From Rotaria sp. Silwood1 (lineage: Eukaryota; Rotifera; Eurotatoria; Philodinida; Philodinidae): 64,000 bases of DNA. Below are positions 35,114 through 47,420 of this stretch, one piece after another. Within the stretch, counting starts at the first letter, position 1; each line of letters begins with the position of its first letter. The notes beneath the pieces were generated by a model. It made no database searches and was not told the origin of the DNA. It saw only the letters and a list, made by a program, of their open reading frames with translations. A program made the translations under genes and the position numbers. Where the stretch lies: positions 310,001 to 374,000 of the forward strand of contig CAJNOP010000076.1 in the NCBI GenBank assembly GCA_905250075.1, in the 5' to 3' direction.

Positions 35114-37093
35114 TTATTTCTTGACCACACGTCGACTCTGCTTCGAAGTTGTCTAGAGATAAGAAAAGTTAATTACTGATTTTCAATTTGGTCTACAAAA
35201 TCCACTTACGACTCGTGATTTTTTTTGTTGATCGATTCTTTTATTCTTCCAAGGACTTCGCTTCCGTTTTGAAACACCATAAGAGTCCAGAATATCTCTC
35301 AAGCTGTCCATTTCCTTGGCTAAAATAAATTATATAACTCTTATTCTTGTTCAATTATTGATTGACGAAAGTTAAAATTTACGTTCGTATTCTTGAATTA
35401 GCTCTGTATTGCAATAAAGATCAGTGCAATATGCCATATTCTTTTCATCGATAAGAACTAACTGAAAAGCAAACATTGATGATCGTAGATGATATTCATC
35501 TATCTTCTTTTTTGCTCCGTTTGTTCCTATTGGATGCCGATCTAAATGAGACTCAAAGATTTAGTATGATCAATACTCTACGAAAACTTTTTTATTACCA
35601 GTAGATGTCAATTGTGTTTGTGAATAAATGGCTAATGTTTTCATGTTTGCTAAAGCATGTTGTTTAAGACGAAGCATGGCAAGATATTGGATCCTTAACA
35701 ACCGAAGAATATCTGTATTTAAGAAGAAAATCGAAACAATTCAACCTACTCGATGAAACCATTTGCCATATCTTCTTCGGTGGCTGGAATATACAATGAG
35801 CCATCATGAACTTTGGCGTAATCATTATCAATCCATATTGGATATGGATGAACCAAAATGAGGGCATTTGCGCCGTGTTGTCGTGTAATACGAGTGATGC
35901 GCAACCAGACAGTGACGCCTGATGGTATAATTGAACGTAAATCAGGGATCTAAATAAGCTCATTAAAAAAATTTCTAGATGAATACTTTTGAGAAGAACA
36001 GACACTCACGATGAGTGTTAGAATTCCATCCCAAGGTACAAAGATGTGTCTATTACCCTTTGAACCTTCTTCTTCATATCGAGCACGCTGATATGGACAT
36101 AGAGCAACTGATATGGTCATCGGTTTTACATTTGATATCGATACTAACTGGCCACTTTCTTGAAAGGTGGGTGTCCTTGGAGTATCCTATTCCAATAGAA
36201 TGCAAATGAAACGTGTATATGATAATTAATCATTACTATTGAAAACCTACTGATGACTTTACTAATTTGGTAAATTTATTCTTAACAGTAGGATTTTTCT
36301 GGACTTCTGTCGCCCCTACTGAAATATTGTTTATAGCAAGACTAGAATTTATTGGATTAATTTCGTCTGTTTGCTTCATAGCTAATTGCTGCTCTAGTAG
36401 TAACTTATGTGAATTTTCATAAAGTACTGAAAGAAAAGGAATATTAGTAATGAAAGAAATAAATTGTTCACTTATACAAACCATCATTTTCGGCCGTGGG
36501 AGGCTCTCCGATCTTGAACACTTCGTGCTCATTGTGACTATAATTTTCTTCTATATGAACAAGAAAATACAAATAAAAATGGAGATTAAAGAAAATTTTG
36601 TGCAACATTTACCATGTTGATCGCTATCTTTGAACAGATCGTCCCAATCAAGGCTAACCGAGTTTTCTGAATTATTCAGTGGAATCGAATTGGCTGAATT
36701 ACTACTCGTCGGAAATGACGATTTTAACTCAATATTTTGCAGCTCTTCTTCTAGCCAGCTAAATACGGCTTCTTCTTCCATCATAGTATTTTTGGAAAGC
36801 TCACTAGAAGAGCTTATTGAATCGGGATCTTCCAATGTGATCGTCAAAAATGCATTTTCTATATCGGCCTTTGGATTCGGACCTTCAAAGAAACTCGGCT
36901 TGATTAAGTACGTTTCTATGTCTATTCCATGGAAATTTGCTACATTTTGCATTGACATTAATTTGGCTAAGTCGACCTTTCCAGTTTCTATACAGAAAAT
37001 TAGAATAAATCAATTTAAAATAGAGTAAAATAACTACAATGGCAAACCTTCACTGCCTGATTCTGATGATAAAAAGAAGCCAAATTCTTCCAT
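35114..37093 (-). CDS. Unrecognised 484-residue protein, acidic N-terminus and basic C-terminus, ten exons
   Basis: Ten minus-strand exons join in frame: 37093-37048, 36987-36613, 36550-36482, 36426-36251, 36186-36010, 35949-35760, 35712-35599, 35541-35383, 35319-35210, 35152-35114. The start ATG at 37093 opens MEEFGFFLSSESGSE. The first 150 residues are acidic with Ser runs and motifs such as VFSWLEEELQNIE and SLDWDDLFKDSD, reminiscent of activation domains. The middle is compact and strand-rich (GNRHIFVPWDGILTLIPDL, GVTVWLRITRITRQHG, LILVHPYPIWIDNDYAK), then helical (ILRLLRIQYLAMLRLKQHA), then strand-rich again (MFAFQLVLIDEKNMAYCTD). The C-terminus is very basic (SKRKRSPWKNKR, QSRRVVKK), consistent with a nuclear protein. 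I could not place it in a family. The exon-6 donor at AAATG|GTTTC is chosen because it alone keeps the frame into exon 7. Confidence 0.7.
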
Positions 37094-39320
37094 AAGAAGT
37101 ATCTATGTTCTGTGAATTTTTTTCGCTACGATCAATATATTCGTACCAGTACAAAAATGAATGTCTACAAAAAAAATCAGATATTAAATATTTTGATCAA
37201 CTGGAATGTTTCACTTGGAGAAATAAAAAAAAGCTTTTTCGCCGACAAACAACAAGCTTACAGTGCAGTGAAAAAAAAAGAAATGATGATAACTGAAAAG
37301 CAAAAAGAATCGTGCAAGATTCAGATGGTTTTTTCCAACCTGCGGTTGTTCTCTTTTCTCTATGCAAATAAAAGTATGACTCATATTACTTTTTCATCGC
37401 TTTCTTCGCCTGAAATAAATATAAAATTTCTCTCGTTTTTAATGTCAACTGTTGTTACATATAATGTGAATTACTTTTACTTAATAATAATATGTCAAAT
37501 ACCCAACACTGCAAAATTTGTAAAATGATCCAGCTTTACAGATACTCACACGTCGCACATTCATGCACACATACACTCAGTGATGTCTTCTTTGTAAGAA
37601 TCATAAAAAGCAAAAATTGTCAGCAAACACTAATACCTGAATTCGTCCTTTCGACCATTCGTTCACCAAAAACTACCCAGTGAATGGTGTAATCTACATA
37701 TTTTTATATGATAAAAATTAGTTTTGAAATTATATTTATCTTGATAAGATCTTTTCACATGATAAAGTATGATAAAACAAGGAGAAATGTATGAGAACAA
37801 GAGAAACATTCGGGAAAACTGCTCCTTAATGATGAGTAAGCTTATAAATATAACTAAGACTAAGTGCTAAATTGAAATAAAAATAATTCGATTGAACAAT
37901 GCAAAATAAAACTTGTTTCATAGCAAGATCTTTATTTCGTACTGACAATTAACATTGAAACCATTCAAAAGACAGAATTGCGTTGTTCGTTTATTTTTTA
38001 AATATGACTAATACTATCTGAAATCGAATTTTCTCTTCATCTCATATCCCGCTTGATGGACGTCTTGCTAGATCAATAGCATGATTTGCTCATCATTAGT
38101 TTTAAATGGAACTGAATCCTTCGAGAATTAGTTACTTAGTATATTACCTTTAATTCGTGCAAATTGAATATAGGTGTCTGAAGATAAGTTTTTGTAATGA
38201 AAATTCCGATCAGTAGAATGGATCATCTTTGAAAATATTCGTTGTTTGGATAAATGATATTCACTATATGAAAATCCATTGTCAGTACATTCTTGCTGAT
38301 CCTATTCGTTTTTACTATTTTCAAGAATATGAAATACCATCAAAGATTTTCAAATTTATCAAACAAAAATTAAACAATGTCGTAATGATTAAATCATTAG
38401 CTTATCGAACGGAAGAGACGAGAAAAGTCCAAAATATTTTTATTCTAAGATTGATCAAAATTTACTCCTTCTTTGTTAGCAGCGAGAGAAAAAGAAACGA
38501 AATTCATAGTGGTCCAGCCATTACAAGTGAAACTTTGTTTTGATGTTATGCCTTCAGTGATAAAATTATTCTTTATTTATAACTATCGATGTTCTTGATA
38601 CGTATTGTATTAAGTGTCTTACATTTGTATCGGATATTCATTTATTAACTTGTTAATCATTAAAACAAATGTTAATAGAAAAAAAGGAACCGATTACTAA
38701 TTTAGTAATAAAAATCATATAATTTTATCTTTTATCTAATATCTAATATCTTCATCTAATTTATAATACTAATAAAAATAATTAAATAACAAAAGTCTTG
38801 TATATGAAAGTCGTTGAGAATAGTTATCATTTGTTTTATGCATGGTGATGGTTGTAGATACTGATATATGTAAAGCTTGGTCCATCATGATCATAAAATT
38901 ATCCTCACAAAATGACGAGGGCGTATAAGAACGCGAATCACCCCATCTTCGAATTTTTACAGGAGATATATGAACATATATCTCCTGTAAAAATTCGAAG
39001 ATGGGGTGATTCGCGTTCATATACGCTCCCGTTCTTTTTCATCTTTGTGAGTATTTATTCTGGACTCAAGATTCATCCCCCTTGCCTGAAAATATTAGCC
39101 ATCAGACTTATCACTAGCATGTAATAAATAAAAGTATTTTTTCTTGAAGACATCTCGAGATGGCTAGTTTGCAGCTCAAAAAAATCCACCACGACTGACC
39201 ATTCAGCTAATGCAAAACATCTCTCTTTTATTTCTAAACCCATACACTAATAAGCTAGCAGAATACAGCGCTCAGAAAAATTGTTTATAGTTTCATTTGG
39301 TTTCATGTTTTTTTTTCTAT
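37094..39320. other. Intergenic region containing a near-perfect palindrome
   Basis: Plus-strand frames at 37105-37683 and 38229-38543 are Lys/Phe-rich and look like A+T-rich chance frames. The only clear structure is the palindrome at 38914-39033, listed separately. Confidence 0.4.
38914..39033. repeat. 120 bp palindrome with a 2-nt loop
   Basis: Arms 38914-38972 and 38975-39033 are almost perfect inverted copies around a two-base centre (38973-38974). The inner 45 or so bases of each arm match exactly (GAATTTTTACAGGAGATATATG facing its complement). Differences appear only at the outer ends (GGGCGTATAAGAACG against the complement of CGTTCATATACGCTCC). It could extrude as a cruciform. No target duplication was found. 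Confidence 0.9.
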
Positions 39321-39928
39321 TTATTTTTGTTCGACTCCCATGATTCGCTGAATTCCATCGTGTATATCTTGTGGTGATTTAACAAGAATAATTTTTGATT
39401 TTGGTGCTAATTCATGTATTATATTTAGAACACGATTGAACCAAAAGAGTATTTCGAGTCGATCGCTTGGCACATTTTTATCATTAAATTGAACAGTTTG
39501 ATCATATCCGTTGACATAACCGCCTACAATGAAAGCGAAACAGGTTAATTAGATCCTCAAAATAAAGAGTAGTCAAAAGAACTAAACATACCAATTGATA
39601 TTGCATCCCATTGCCTTTCTTTGAGTGCAGTGATTAATTCCTGATCACTTTCCTTTGTATTGTAAACGCCAAGTAGTTTTGAATTTTTATATCCCAATGC
39701 AATCAAAGATTTTTGTGCCTCCGCAGCCATTTTTTTAGTTGCGCCAATAGCCAAAATTTTTGTTTCGTACAAAGCCGCTGTAGATGATACTGTTCTGTTC
39801 ACTATTAATATTGGTATTGAGAGACGCTATCGTAGAGAAAAAAATGATTTCAAAGCTCATGGATGGTGCCGAGTGAATTTTACCTTATTAACCAAAAGAA
39901 CACTACTTCTGATAAAATTCTGCATCAT
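39321..39928 (-). CDS. Small Rossmann-like protein with probable mitochondrial presequence
   Basis: Three exons (39928-39884, 39826-39592, 39523-39321) join in frame to 160 residues. The first 35 residues (MMQNFIRSSVLLVNKR, then Ser/Thr-rich) are basic, lack acidic residues, and look like a mitochondrial targeting peptide. The body starts with a strand-loop-helix, KILAIGATKKMAAEAQKSL, followed by LGVYNTKESDQELITALKE, a strand (WDAISIGGYV) and DRLEILFWFNRVLNIIHELA leading to SKIILVKSPQDI. This resembles small bacterial and fungal proteins of unknown function with a C-V-x-I-G-G-G core and a FE-x-V-x-N-x-x-H-x-x-AP helix, as I remember them, so a bacterial-type origin is possible. An in-frame ATG at 40090 would extend it by 54 Lys-rich residues; I prefer 39928. 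Confidence 0.65.
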
Positions 39929-40760
39929 ATTTATTGTTTTGGTTTCAAGCGGATTGAGAAAGGGTGTATTTTTTTGAGTTTGAGTACGTACAACAACAAG
40001 CGACGAAAAGAATAAAAACTTGTCATTTTTGTTCGTTATACTTCGTTCGATATTCTTTTCGATAGTAGATTTTTTTTTCTTTTTACCCATAACTACGCTT
40101 TTTACACGGTACTAATACTTATTGCCATCAAAATATCATTTTTTTTCTTTTCTTTCTTCATCAACTTGTTATTTAATACATTTCTCCTTCCTTCATCGTG
40201 CAAATAACATTCGTCGCTTTGATTTGTTTGGCTCTTGTCTGAATTCGATTTAGTCATCACCTATCATTCTTCTAACGTTTCTATTTCGAGCAGTATCCTT
40301 GCGCATGAATTCTCCATCTTGTTGATGAAAAAAAGGATGTGATTGTAGAAAAATATCTTCGTCCTTAGTCTCTTTCTGAAAAAAGCTTTTGTCACATCAT
40401 GAGAGATAATATTTGTGTAGGAAGATCGTGATTTCTGATTTTCACGAGTATTATTGAGCGTGAATCAAAGTATGAAGCTTGTATTTACTAATCAGGCTTT
40501 TAACGGAGCGCATACGTTGAAGGTTTAGCGTCTTAGATGATATGAGTACAGCGTCATGTAATCATTCATTTTGTTATTTCAAACAATATACTGGACTGCC
40601 CTATGTCATATGAAATAAAATCAATAGCACCTAAGGATGTAGGTGCTCATCTTTTTATCTATACTCACATTCTCATATTCCAGATTAAAACCTCAGGCAA
40701 AATTATCCACCTCGAATTTGTCGAGCGCGAGTATCATAGAAAAGAATGCTGCGAATATTT
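39929..40760. other. Intergenic, no gene seen
   Basis: This A+T-rich sequence lies between the small mitochondrial-type gene and the telomere-like tract. Nothing is supported. Confidence 0.4.
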
Positions 40761-41198
40761 TGGGTGTGGGGTGTGGCTGTGGGTGGGCTGTGGGTGTGGG
40801 TGTGGGTGTGGGGTGTGGCTGTGGGTGTGGCTGTGGCTGTGGCTGCGGATGTGGCTGCTGATGTGGGTGTGGGTGTGAGTGTGGGTGTGGGTGCGGGCGT
40901 GGGTGTGGGTGTGGGTGTGGGTGTGGGTGTTGGGTGTGGGTGTGGGGTGTGGGTGTGGGTGTGGGTGTGGGGTGTGGGTGTGGGTGTGGGTGGGTGTGGG
41001 TGTCTAGGTGTCGTCTTTTTCCCTTACACCCACACCCACACCCACACACACAGCCACACCCCACACCCACACCCACACCCATAGCCACACCCCACACCCA
41101 CATCCACACCCATACCCACACCCACACCCACACCCACACCCCGCACCCACACCCACACCGACATCCATACCCACACCCCACACCCACGCTCACCCCCG
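40761..41198. repeat. Inverted telomere-like tract with the 34 bp core
   Basis: Degenerate (TGTGGG)n runs from 40761 to about 41000. A unique core follows (GTCTAGGTGTCGTCTTTTTC, about 41002-41021), then (CCCACA)n to about 41198. Bases 40998-41031 are the exact reverse complement of 30033-30066. The G-strand arm has a section with GTGGCTGTGGCTGT variants (40820-40860). No target duplication is visible at the edges. Confidence 0.92.
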
Positions 41199-43826
41199 CA
41201 GCCTCATGTTTACATGGATAAGCCCGAAAAGAAAGAATGTAACGATCAAAATTAATTCGAGTTGAAGCTTATTAAGTTACACTCAGAGAAGACTTCTAAA
41301 TGATTTTAGGTTGACTATGAAATATTCAATCTGTATGTAAATAAATTGCTCTTTGTTAAGAAAAAACAATCAATCACATACTACATACGAGCATTGGAAA
41401 CCTGTATGGCGTAATATAAAACATAATTGTTTTCTGCTTGTAAAAAAGTATCACAAGGAAGAAAAAAATCACAGTCGTTCACATTTTGCAATTCTGTGCA
41501 ACTAATAATCAAAACTATATGATCGTATGTTACCTTTGTCACAAATTATTTTCAAGGATTCGTTTTGTATGTAGAGAGTTGATGCTGATGATGTATCCGT
41601 CTCGCACAAGCAAAGAAGAACATGGACATCGATCAATGGTGTCGAAAAGAACTTCAGTCCAACCGAAGCGTTCAACGCAGCGATTAACACACTCAACAGG
41701 TAATATAAAACTAGGCCATCAATACCATCACCAATCCTTCAGAAGCCAAGTAAGTTTTTCAATATTTCTCTTAATAATTTCATAGATTCTTCTACTTAAT
41801 TAGGTGCATCCACTGCCAACAAGAGAAGATCAGAAGTGGCACGCCAGTCATATGATTGTTCAATCAGAAATCACGTTTCGTTCATCTGCTGAAAATAGGA
41901 ATATCGATATTGGCTATCAAATACCGTTGGCTAGTCCTATGAATATGAAATATCTTGGCCCATATTTCGAGGTTGTAATACTTTACTAAAGATTATTTTA
42001 CCATTAATTAATCGAAACCGGAAATAGGTTGTGCTGAGCTATTAAAAAATGCGCGATCTTTATTCAGAGTTGTTCATATACAGTTGATGATTTTGATTAG
42101 TTTTTCGCATAAAATATAAACCTTTAACTTGGTCTCTTGTGCTAATAATAAAATTTGATTTCATATTTAAATTCAGCGTCAAAATTTATCCAAGACAGAA
42201 TATTTCAAATATCTTTAAAGGTATCAAAACATGAATTACAATAGTTATTTTTCGACCAGGTATATTTTAACCAAGACTTTACCAATCTTTACTGAATACA
42301 GAAGAAAAATCACACTCCTATATTTCTGAAGTACAGAAGTCTGCTTTTCATCCATTAACTAAGGATTTAATTATACATCTTAGAAGCAAGATAATCGTTT
42401 ATTATTTTATGCATGAATGTTCCAGATTTCTTCATTGTTTCATATCTAGAAAATGCATTGAATCCAAGATACCTGTGTAATGAGGCAGCTTCCATAAGAG
42501 TATCCGAAAAATGATACCTTGCTCTCAGTATGTCACAGGAACTTGGTTGGATCCTTCGCTGTAATTTGTCTGAGTACCTAGAAATAATCAGATACTTGAC
42601 TTGATGCTTATTTATTTTCTGTAACATCATATAAACAATGTTTTGATATGCTAGTAGATTGAAGGCGTAAAAGCATTGCTAAGTTAGGAGTGAAGAACTC
42701 GAAAAGAACCCTAAGGTATTGAAATTTTCAAAGGTTCCTAAGACGTACTGATAACAGGATTACGGTCTAAAATATCCCTAAAAACTGTCCTTTTAAAAAA
42801 TGTTTCCAGTTTTTCGTCCTTCGGAAAAATGTTCTCCAATACGGGCCTATGAAAAAAAGTCCCCTTCTAAAATATCCTCTGTCAACATATTCTTGAAAAA
42901 TCATTTCTTACTATAAAAATGTTCCTTACTTTAAAGATTTTATTCTTGAACAGTGTGCTACTCTAACATAGAGGGTAGGTGCAGGTGTAGTGAAGATCAA
43001 AATCCAAAATCACAGCCGACACCTTACTCTACACCCACACGTACTTACACTCACACTCATACACTTGATTTAAAATACGCTTAATCGAAAAATATAGAAA
43101 CAAATAGTGATTTATTAACTCAAGTCGAACAGAAACAAATTCTGTTCATTATATGGTTATCCCAATTAATAATGAAGTGCAACCTCGTACTAAACAACCT
43201 GAGTCTAAAATTCCTGAGCATCGTATAAGAGAATTATATGGACGATTCACTAACCAGCAAATTACGTCACAAGAATTATTAAAAGAATTTTGTCTTTTTA
43301 TCGCGAATGAAAAGTAGATAAGATTCTATTTATTTTTTAAATTTACATTACATGATTAAGCTTATCATCAACCTCAACTTAAGTTTTAACATGTGGACAT
43401 TTTTTCAGAGGATAATATTACCAAGGACCATTTTTTCAGGGATTCTTTTTTTACAGAGAACATTATTTCTGAAAGCCGTTTTTGCAAGGTTCAAATTTTG
43501 GGGACGTTTTCGACTGTCACTAACAACAGGGCATCTTTTTTCGGGTGCCGGGAATTCAGTACTTTTACAAGGGATAACTTAGTTTTTCAGTAAGATTTTT
43601 CATACAAGATGTTCATCTAGGTTGAGAGCCGGCGTATACATCTAACGTCACTGAATATTCATACTAACACCCAATTTAATTCAGTTTGGTTAGAAAAAGT
43701 TCACGAACGATTTTTTCCTGTAAAAAAATTTCAAAAAGACTATTAATAGGAGAGAATTGGATTCCAATGCACGGTTGCATTACCCATAAAAGTATAAGAC
43801 TATGCTCTATCTGTATTTTTCAATAG
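41199..43826. other. Intergenic region with gene fragments and a worn telomere-like element
   Basis: Bases 41573-41699 look like one real exon (plus strand, starting after TATGTAG, ending AACAG|GTAATA; RVDADDVSVSHKQ, then SPTEAFNAAINTLN), and 41805-41990 may hold another, but the frame between them is ambiguous. At 43153-43317 a 54-residue frame (MVIPINNEVQPRTKQPES) has coding-like composition and may be a relic. Bases 42968-43075 form a degenerate inverted telomere-like element (GAGGGTAGGTGCAGGTG, then CTACACCCACACG). No family is recognised for the fragments. Confidence 0.35.
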
Positions 43827-46800
43827 AATCATTGGAAACAGAAGAAGACGACCAGTCCGTGGTTAGACCGAGTAAATATTAGAGCAATACCTTCTCGAAA
43901 AACAACGAAGAACAAAGCAAAAAGGTAAGTGTTTTGATCTTATTATTTAATGTACATTAATGAACATGTAGTGCAGACATCGCAATGGCTTTTATTTTTG
44001 TCGGTGTTGCTCACCCTTATGCGTCTTTATGTCTTTATTTGCTGGGATTCTTTTAGCCACTGGCATCGTTGCTATTATGCTCACATTCATAAAGACTACG
44101 CCTAATAGTAAGTATTTATTTCTCATTCAATCGAAGGCTGACTATCTATTGAGAAAAGATATATAAAATCTTAAGGATCTGCAAAATACCGTGGCACATC
44201 GTTTGTGTTTAACATTTATTGAGAAAGTTTATATTTTCCCATCGAGAAGTCCTAATGAAGAATTTAAATAAAAACTGTTGTGCCCAGATATGACAACAAA
44301 AATTATGGTGCTGTGTGTCTCCCATATAAATAGTTTTGCATTTTATAGTGAAGTTCTATCTATAAAAATAAAAATATGGTTTTCTATAAATAATCGCTGA
44401 AGTTGAAATAAGGCTTGCGATGGTCTAGCAATTTTATTATAAGCTACAGTCGGTTTATTAGGCATACATTTGTGGTAATCTTGTGGATAAATCAGAATGC
44501 GGAGTATTATATTATTCTGTACATAGGCGGATCAAAAAATAATTTCATACGAATCTATTATTCAGAAATGATATATTCGTATTAAAAGCTGGTGGACTCA
44601 ATGTTTCAACTTTGAATAGCATAGTTTCATTTTGACGAATAGTATTACATTTTTCAATAAAAATGTTTCGCTTTTACATTTTCGAAAATCAAATTTCTAT
44701 TCAATTATTCCTACAGTTGTATAGAATAAATTATGGTTCCAAATACTGAGAAATTTCTTCTTTCCTAACTAAAGAGACAGGTTTCTAAATTGGTATTGGT
44801 TTTACGATGTTAGCATACTTATAAGCTAATCAACCACCATATGGTACTATGAAATTTACCATACTGTATCTACCACTATCTACTAACACTCAGGATAGAG
44901 AAAATCTTAAATGACCCGCTTAGACTCTTCCCTCGAATCATCTTGAAGTATTTACTAACATATACTCTTTATTTAAAATTCCCTTCAAATAGAGAGTACT
45001 CAGCCATGAAAGCTTGGTCACATCCTATCATGCATCAAAAAAAGCTTTCAATGTTTCTTGAGATAATCAATATTCAAAATTTGTAGAAATAAATCAGATT
45101 ATTATTACTACAGTCGATAAAAATGCGTAGTTTTGCCAGAAATGGTGTTGAAGCCTTCATTAAATACAACCGAATGGGGTTAGATGTTCATATGTTGTTA
45201 TCGTAGTTTTGACGGTGTTTATCAACGACCGCTATCAAACAGTATTATGAGAGTTTATTAAAGTTTATGGAAAGATATTAGTGTTTTTGAAAATTCACTG
45301 ATCCTTACACTTAAATTCTGTTAAACCGATGTTGGTTATCATCCAATACAAAAATTTGTGCTATAGAATGTAATAGTGTATTTATTCTAATGGAAACAAT
45401 TAATATAATCTTCCAATATGTCGTGATTGTTCAATATTTCTTTCCTTATATAGAAAAAGGTTTTAAACCTTTAATTATAAGCGCAATTTGATGAAATATA
45501 AGACTTAAGAGGTGAACTTATTCTTTCTATCTATTTTTTGTAATGATGTATTACAATTTGTATCTCATTGGAGAAATACAAGCTACTTATAACATTCATT
45601 GTTACTGAAGAGTCCATCGTTCATATGTAGCCAAGATTTCGCTAATCTAACATTCGGACGATTGATCTATTTGATTCTTACTTCAGAAAAACTATGCTTA
45701 TGAACAACATTCTGAGCAGAAAAAGTAAGAAAAATTGCCGCAGGTACCTCAAATGTTTTCGAGGTTTCTTTGATGAAATTGAACTCTTTAGATAATTATC
45801 AGCGAAATATTTTCTACAAAAAAGAGCTGCAAAAAGAACAAAAATTTTATCTAAAGTATCATCCGATTGAGTCATTCATTTTATAATATAATGCATATAC
45901 ATTTCAGTTGCAAAAGTAATCACCATGAATTAAGAAATGGATCGCATTTGAAGATAGAACTCATTGAAGTCTCCTATCGCAAAGATCATTTTATTAGGGT
46001 TTGAGTTTCAGCATGATATTTACTAAAATCTCCTTCTGCATATTGATTAATTAGAGAAAAAGGAAAGATCGATGGCTCAAAAAATATTATCAACATAACA
46101 AAATGTTCGCATTTTTGTATTATTTCTGAAGAGGCACATGATGCAAGTCTTTCAGACTGCGTTACAGCTTCAATTCTCTAAAACTCAGATTCTTATGTTA
46201 AACAAATAGCATTATTGCTTTGGTACAGGTCAATATCGATAAGAACATCGAATCTACTGATTTTACATATTTCCGTCATATTATTGTTTTCAGCTGAATA
46301 CAAGCATATTTTCTTTACATAAACGTCTTTGCTTTTAAAGCAACCACAACAACAACTACGACTACTACAACTACGATTACCACAACTACGACAACGTCAA
46401 CAACCATGACAACAGATACAACGACAACCACGACTACTACAACTACGATTACCACAACTACGACGACGTCAACAACCACGACTACCACAACTACGACAAT
46501 GACAACTACGACAACGTCGATAACGACAACAACAACGACCTCGACAGCCAGTACCACAACCACGACAACTCCAATTTGTATTGATTTTTGCTCATCATCT
46601 GCCTATAATCAATAATAACTGTCTCCTTTTTTGCAACAGGCATCAATCCATTGACAATTCCAGCATGTGCTACTTGGAATCAAACAGGAATCACAGTAGC
46701 CGGTCATCAGGGTGGAGCAACTGGTAGTAATTTGGCATCACTCAATTATCCAATAGACATTTTCATTGATGCCAACGATACATTGTTTATTGCCGACGGA

Positions 46801-47420
46801 AATAACAATCGAATTGTTAAATACTATTTTAATGAAACCACTGGAGTTCTTGTGGCTGGTAATATTGTTGCTGGAAGTAGTGCCGTTCTTTTGGATCAGC
46901 CAAAAGGCATTGCTGTTGATGACATGGGTAACGTTTTCGTTGGTGATACTGCAAATTATCGAATTCAAAAATTTTCTCCTAATTCAACAGTAATTCTCTG
47001 ACCCATTCTAATTTCTATTTTCCAACTGATATCTTTATAGGCAGCTACCACAATAGCTGTCAATAGTATGACGAGTCGCCTTGGTTTGACGCGTGATTTG
47101 CATATTGATTGTTTCAACAACATTTATGTGACCGATTCGGATTATAATCGAGTTGCCAAATATAATCCTACTACTGGTAACCGTGTGATTGTAGCAGGTA
47201 ACAATGGGGCAGGAGGGGCAGCTAATCAGTTCTCAGCTCCATACGGAAGTTTCATCGATGCAAATCAAACACTCTATGTTGCTGACTACGGGAACGAACG
47301 TGTTCAAATGTGGGCTTCTGGAGCAACGAGCGGAGTCACTGTAGCCGGTATCACAGGAACAGCTGGTGCATCTATGAAGCGTTTGAACGGTCCTATAGCA
47401 TTAATGGTTGATACCAATGG
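43827..47420 (+). CDS. NHL-repeat type II membrane protein, truncated at an assembly gap
   Basis: Five exons join in frame: 43827-43924, 43977-44107, 46341-46577, 46640-46989, 47041-47420. The cytoplasmic part is basic (SPWLDRVNIRAIPSRKTT). It is followed by a Cys-rich patch (CRCCSPLC), possibly palmitoylated, and a single membrane helix (AGILLATGIVAIMLTF). Next is a stalk almost wholly of Thr, encoded by ACA/ACG/ACC repeats (46341-46570). NHL-type units follow: FIDANDTLFIADGNNNRIVK, AVDDMGNVFVGDTANYRIQK, DCFNNIYVTDSDYNRVAK and DANQTLYVADYGNERVQMW. Such repeats form a beta-propeller outside the cell. The last exon ends DTNG|GTAGGT and expects more repeats, but none occurs before the N run at 47992. 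The start codon exon is not found. Bdelloid genomes are known to me for many such NHL genes. Confidence 0.8.
44108..46340 (+). other. Long intron of the NHL gene
   Basis: This 2.2 kb intron separates the membrane helix exon from the Thr stalk exon (AAT A|GTAAGT to TTTTAAAG|CA). Nothing recognisable is inside. Confidence 0.6.
46341..46570. repeat. ACA/ACG/ACC trinucleotide array encoding the Thr stalk
   Basis: Higher-order units such as ACTACTACAACTACGATTAC recur about 70 bases apart, showing that the stalk grew by tandem duplication. In-frame Ile, Met and Ser codons mark the units. Confidence 0.85.

Noticed and set aside
35664..36005. A 113-residue minus-strand frame ending SCHASS
   Set aside because: It is the wrong frame across exon 6, an intron and exon 7 of the ten-exon gene; the spliced frame continues for 100 further residues.
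40643..41265. Long open frames on both strands in the second telomere-like tract
   Set aside because: Same cause as at 25.8 kb: repeat-derived translation.
25761..43075. The repeat tracts and palindromes as a CRISPR-like array
   Set aside because: Units are 6 bp tandem or single inverted pairs without regular spacers, and the genome is clearly eukaryotic.
46315..46563. Minus-strand frame made almost only of Val
   Set aside because: It is the antisense of the Thr stalk of the NHL gene.
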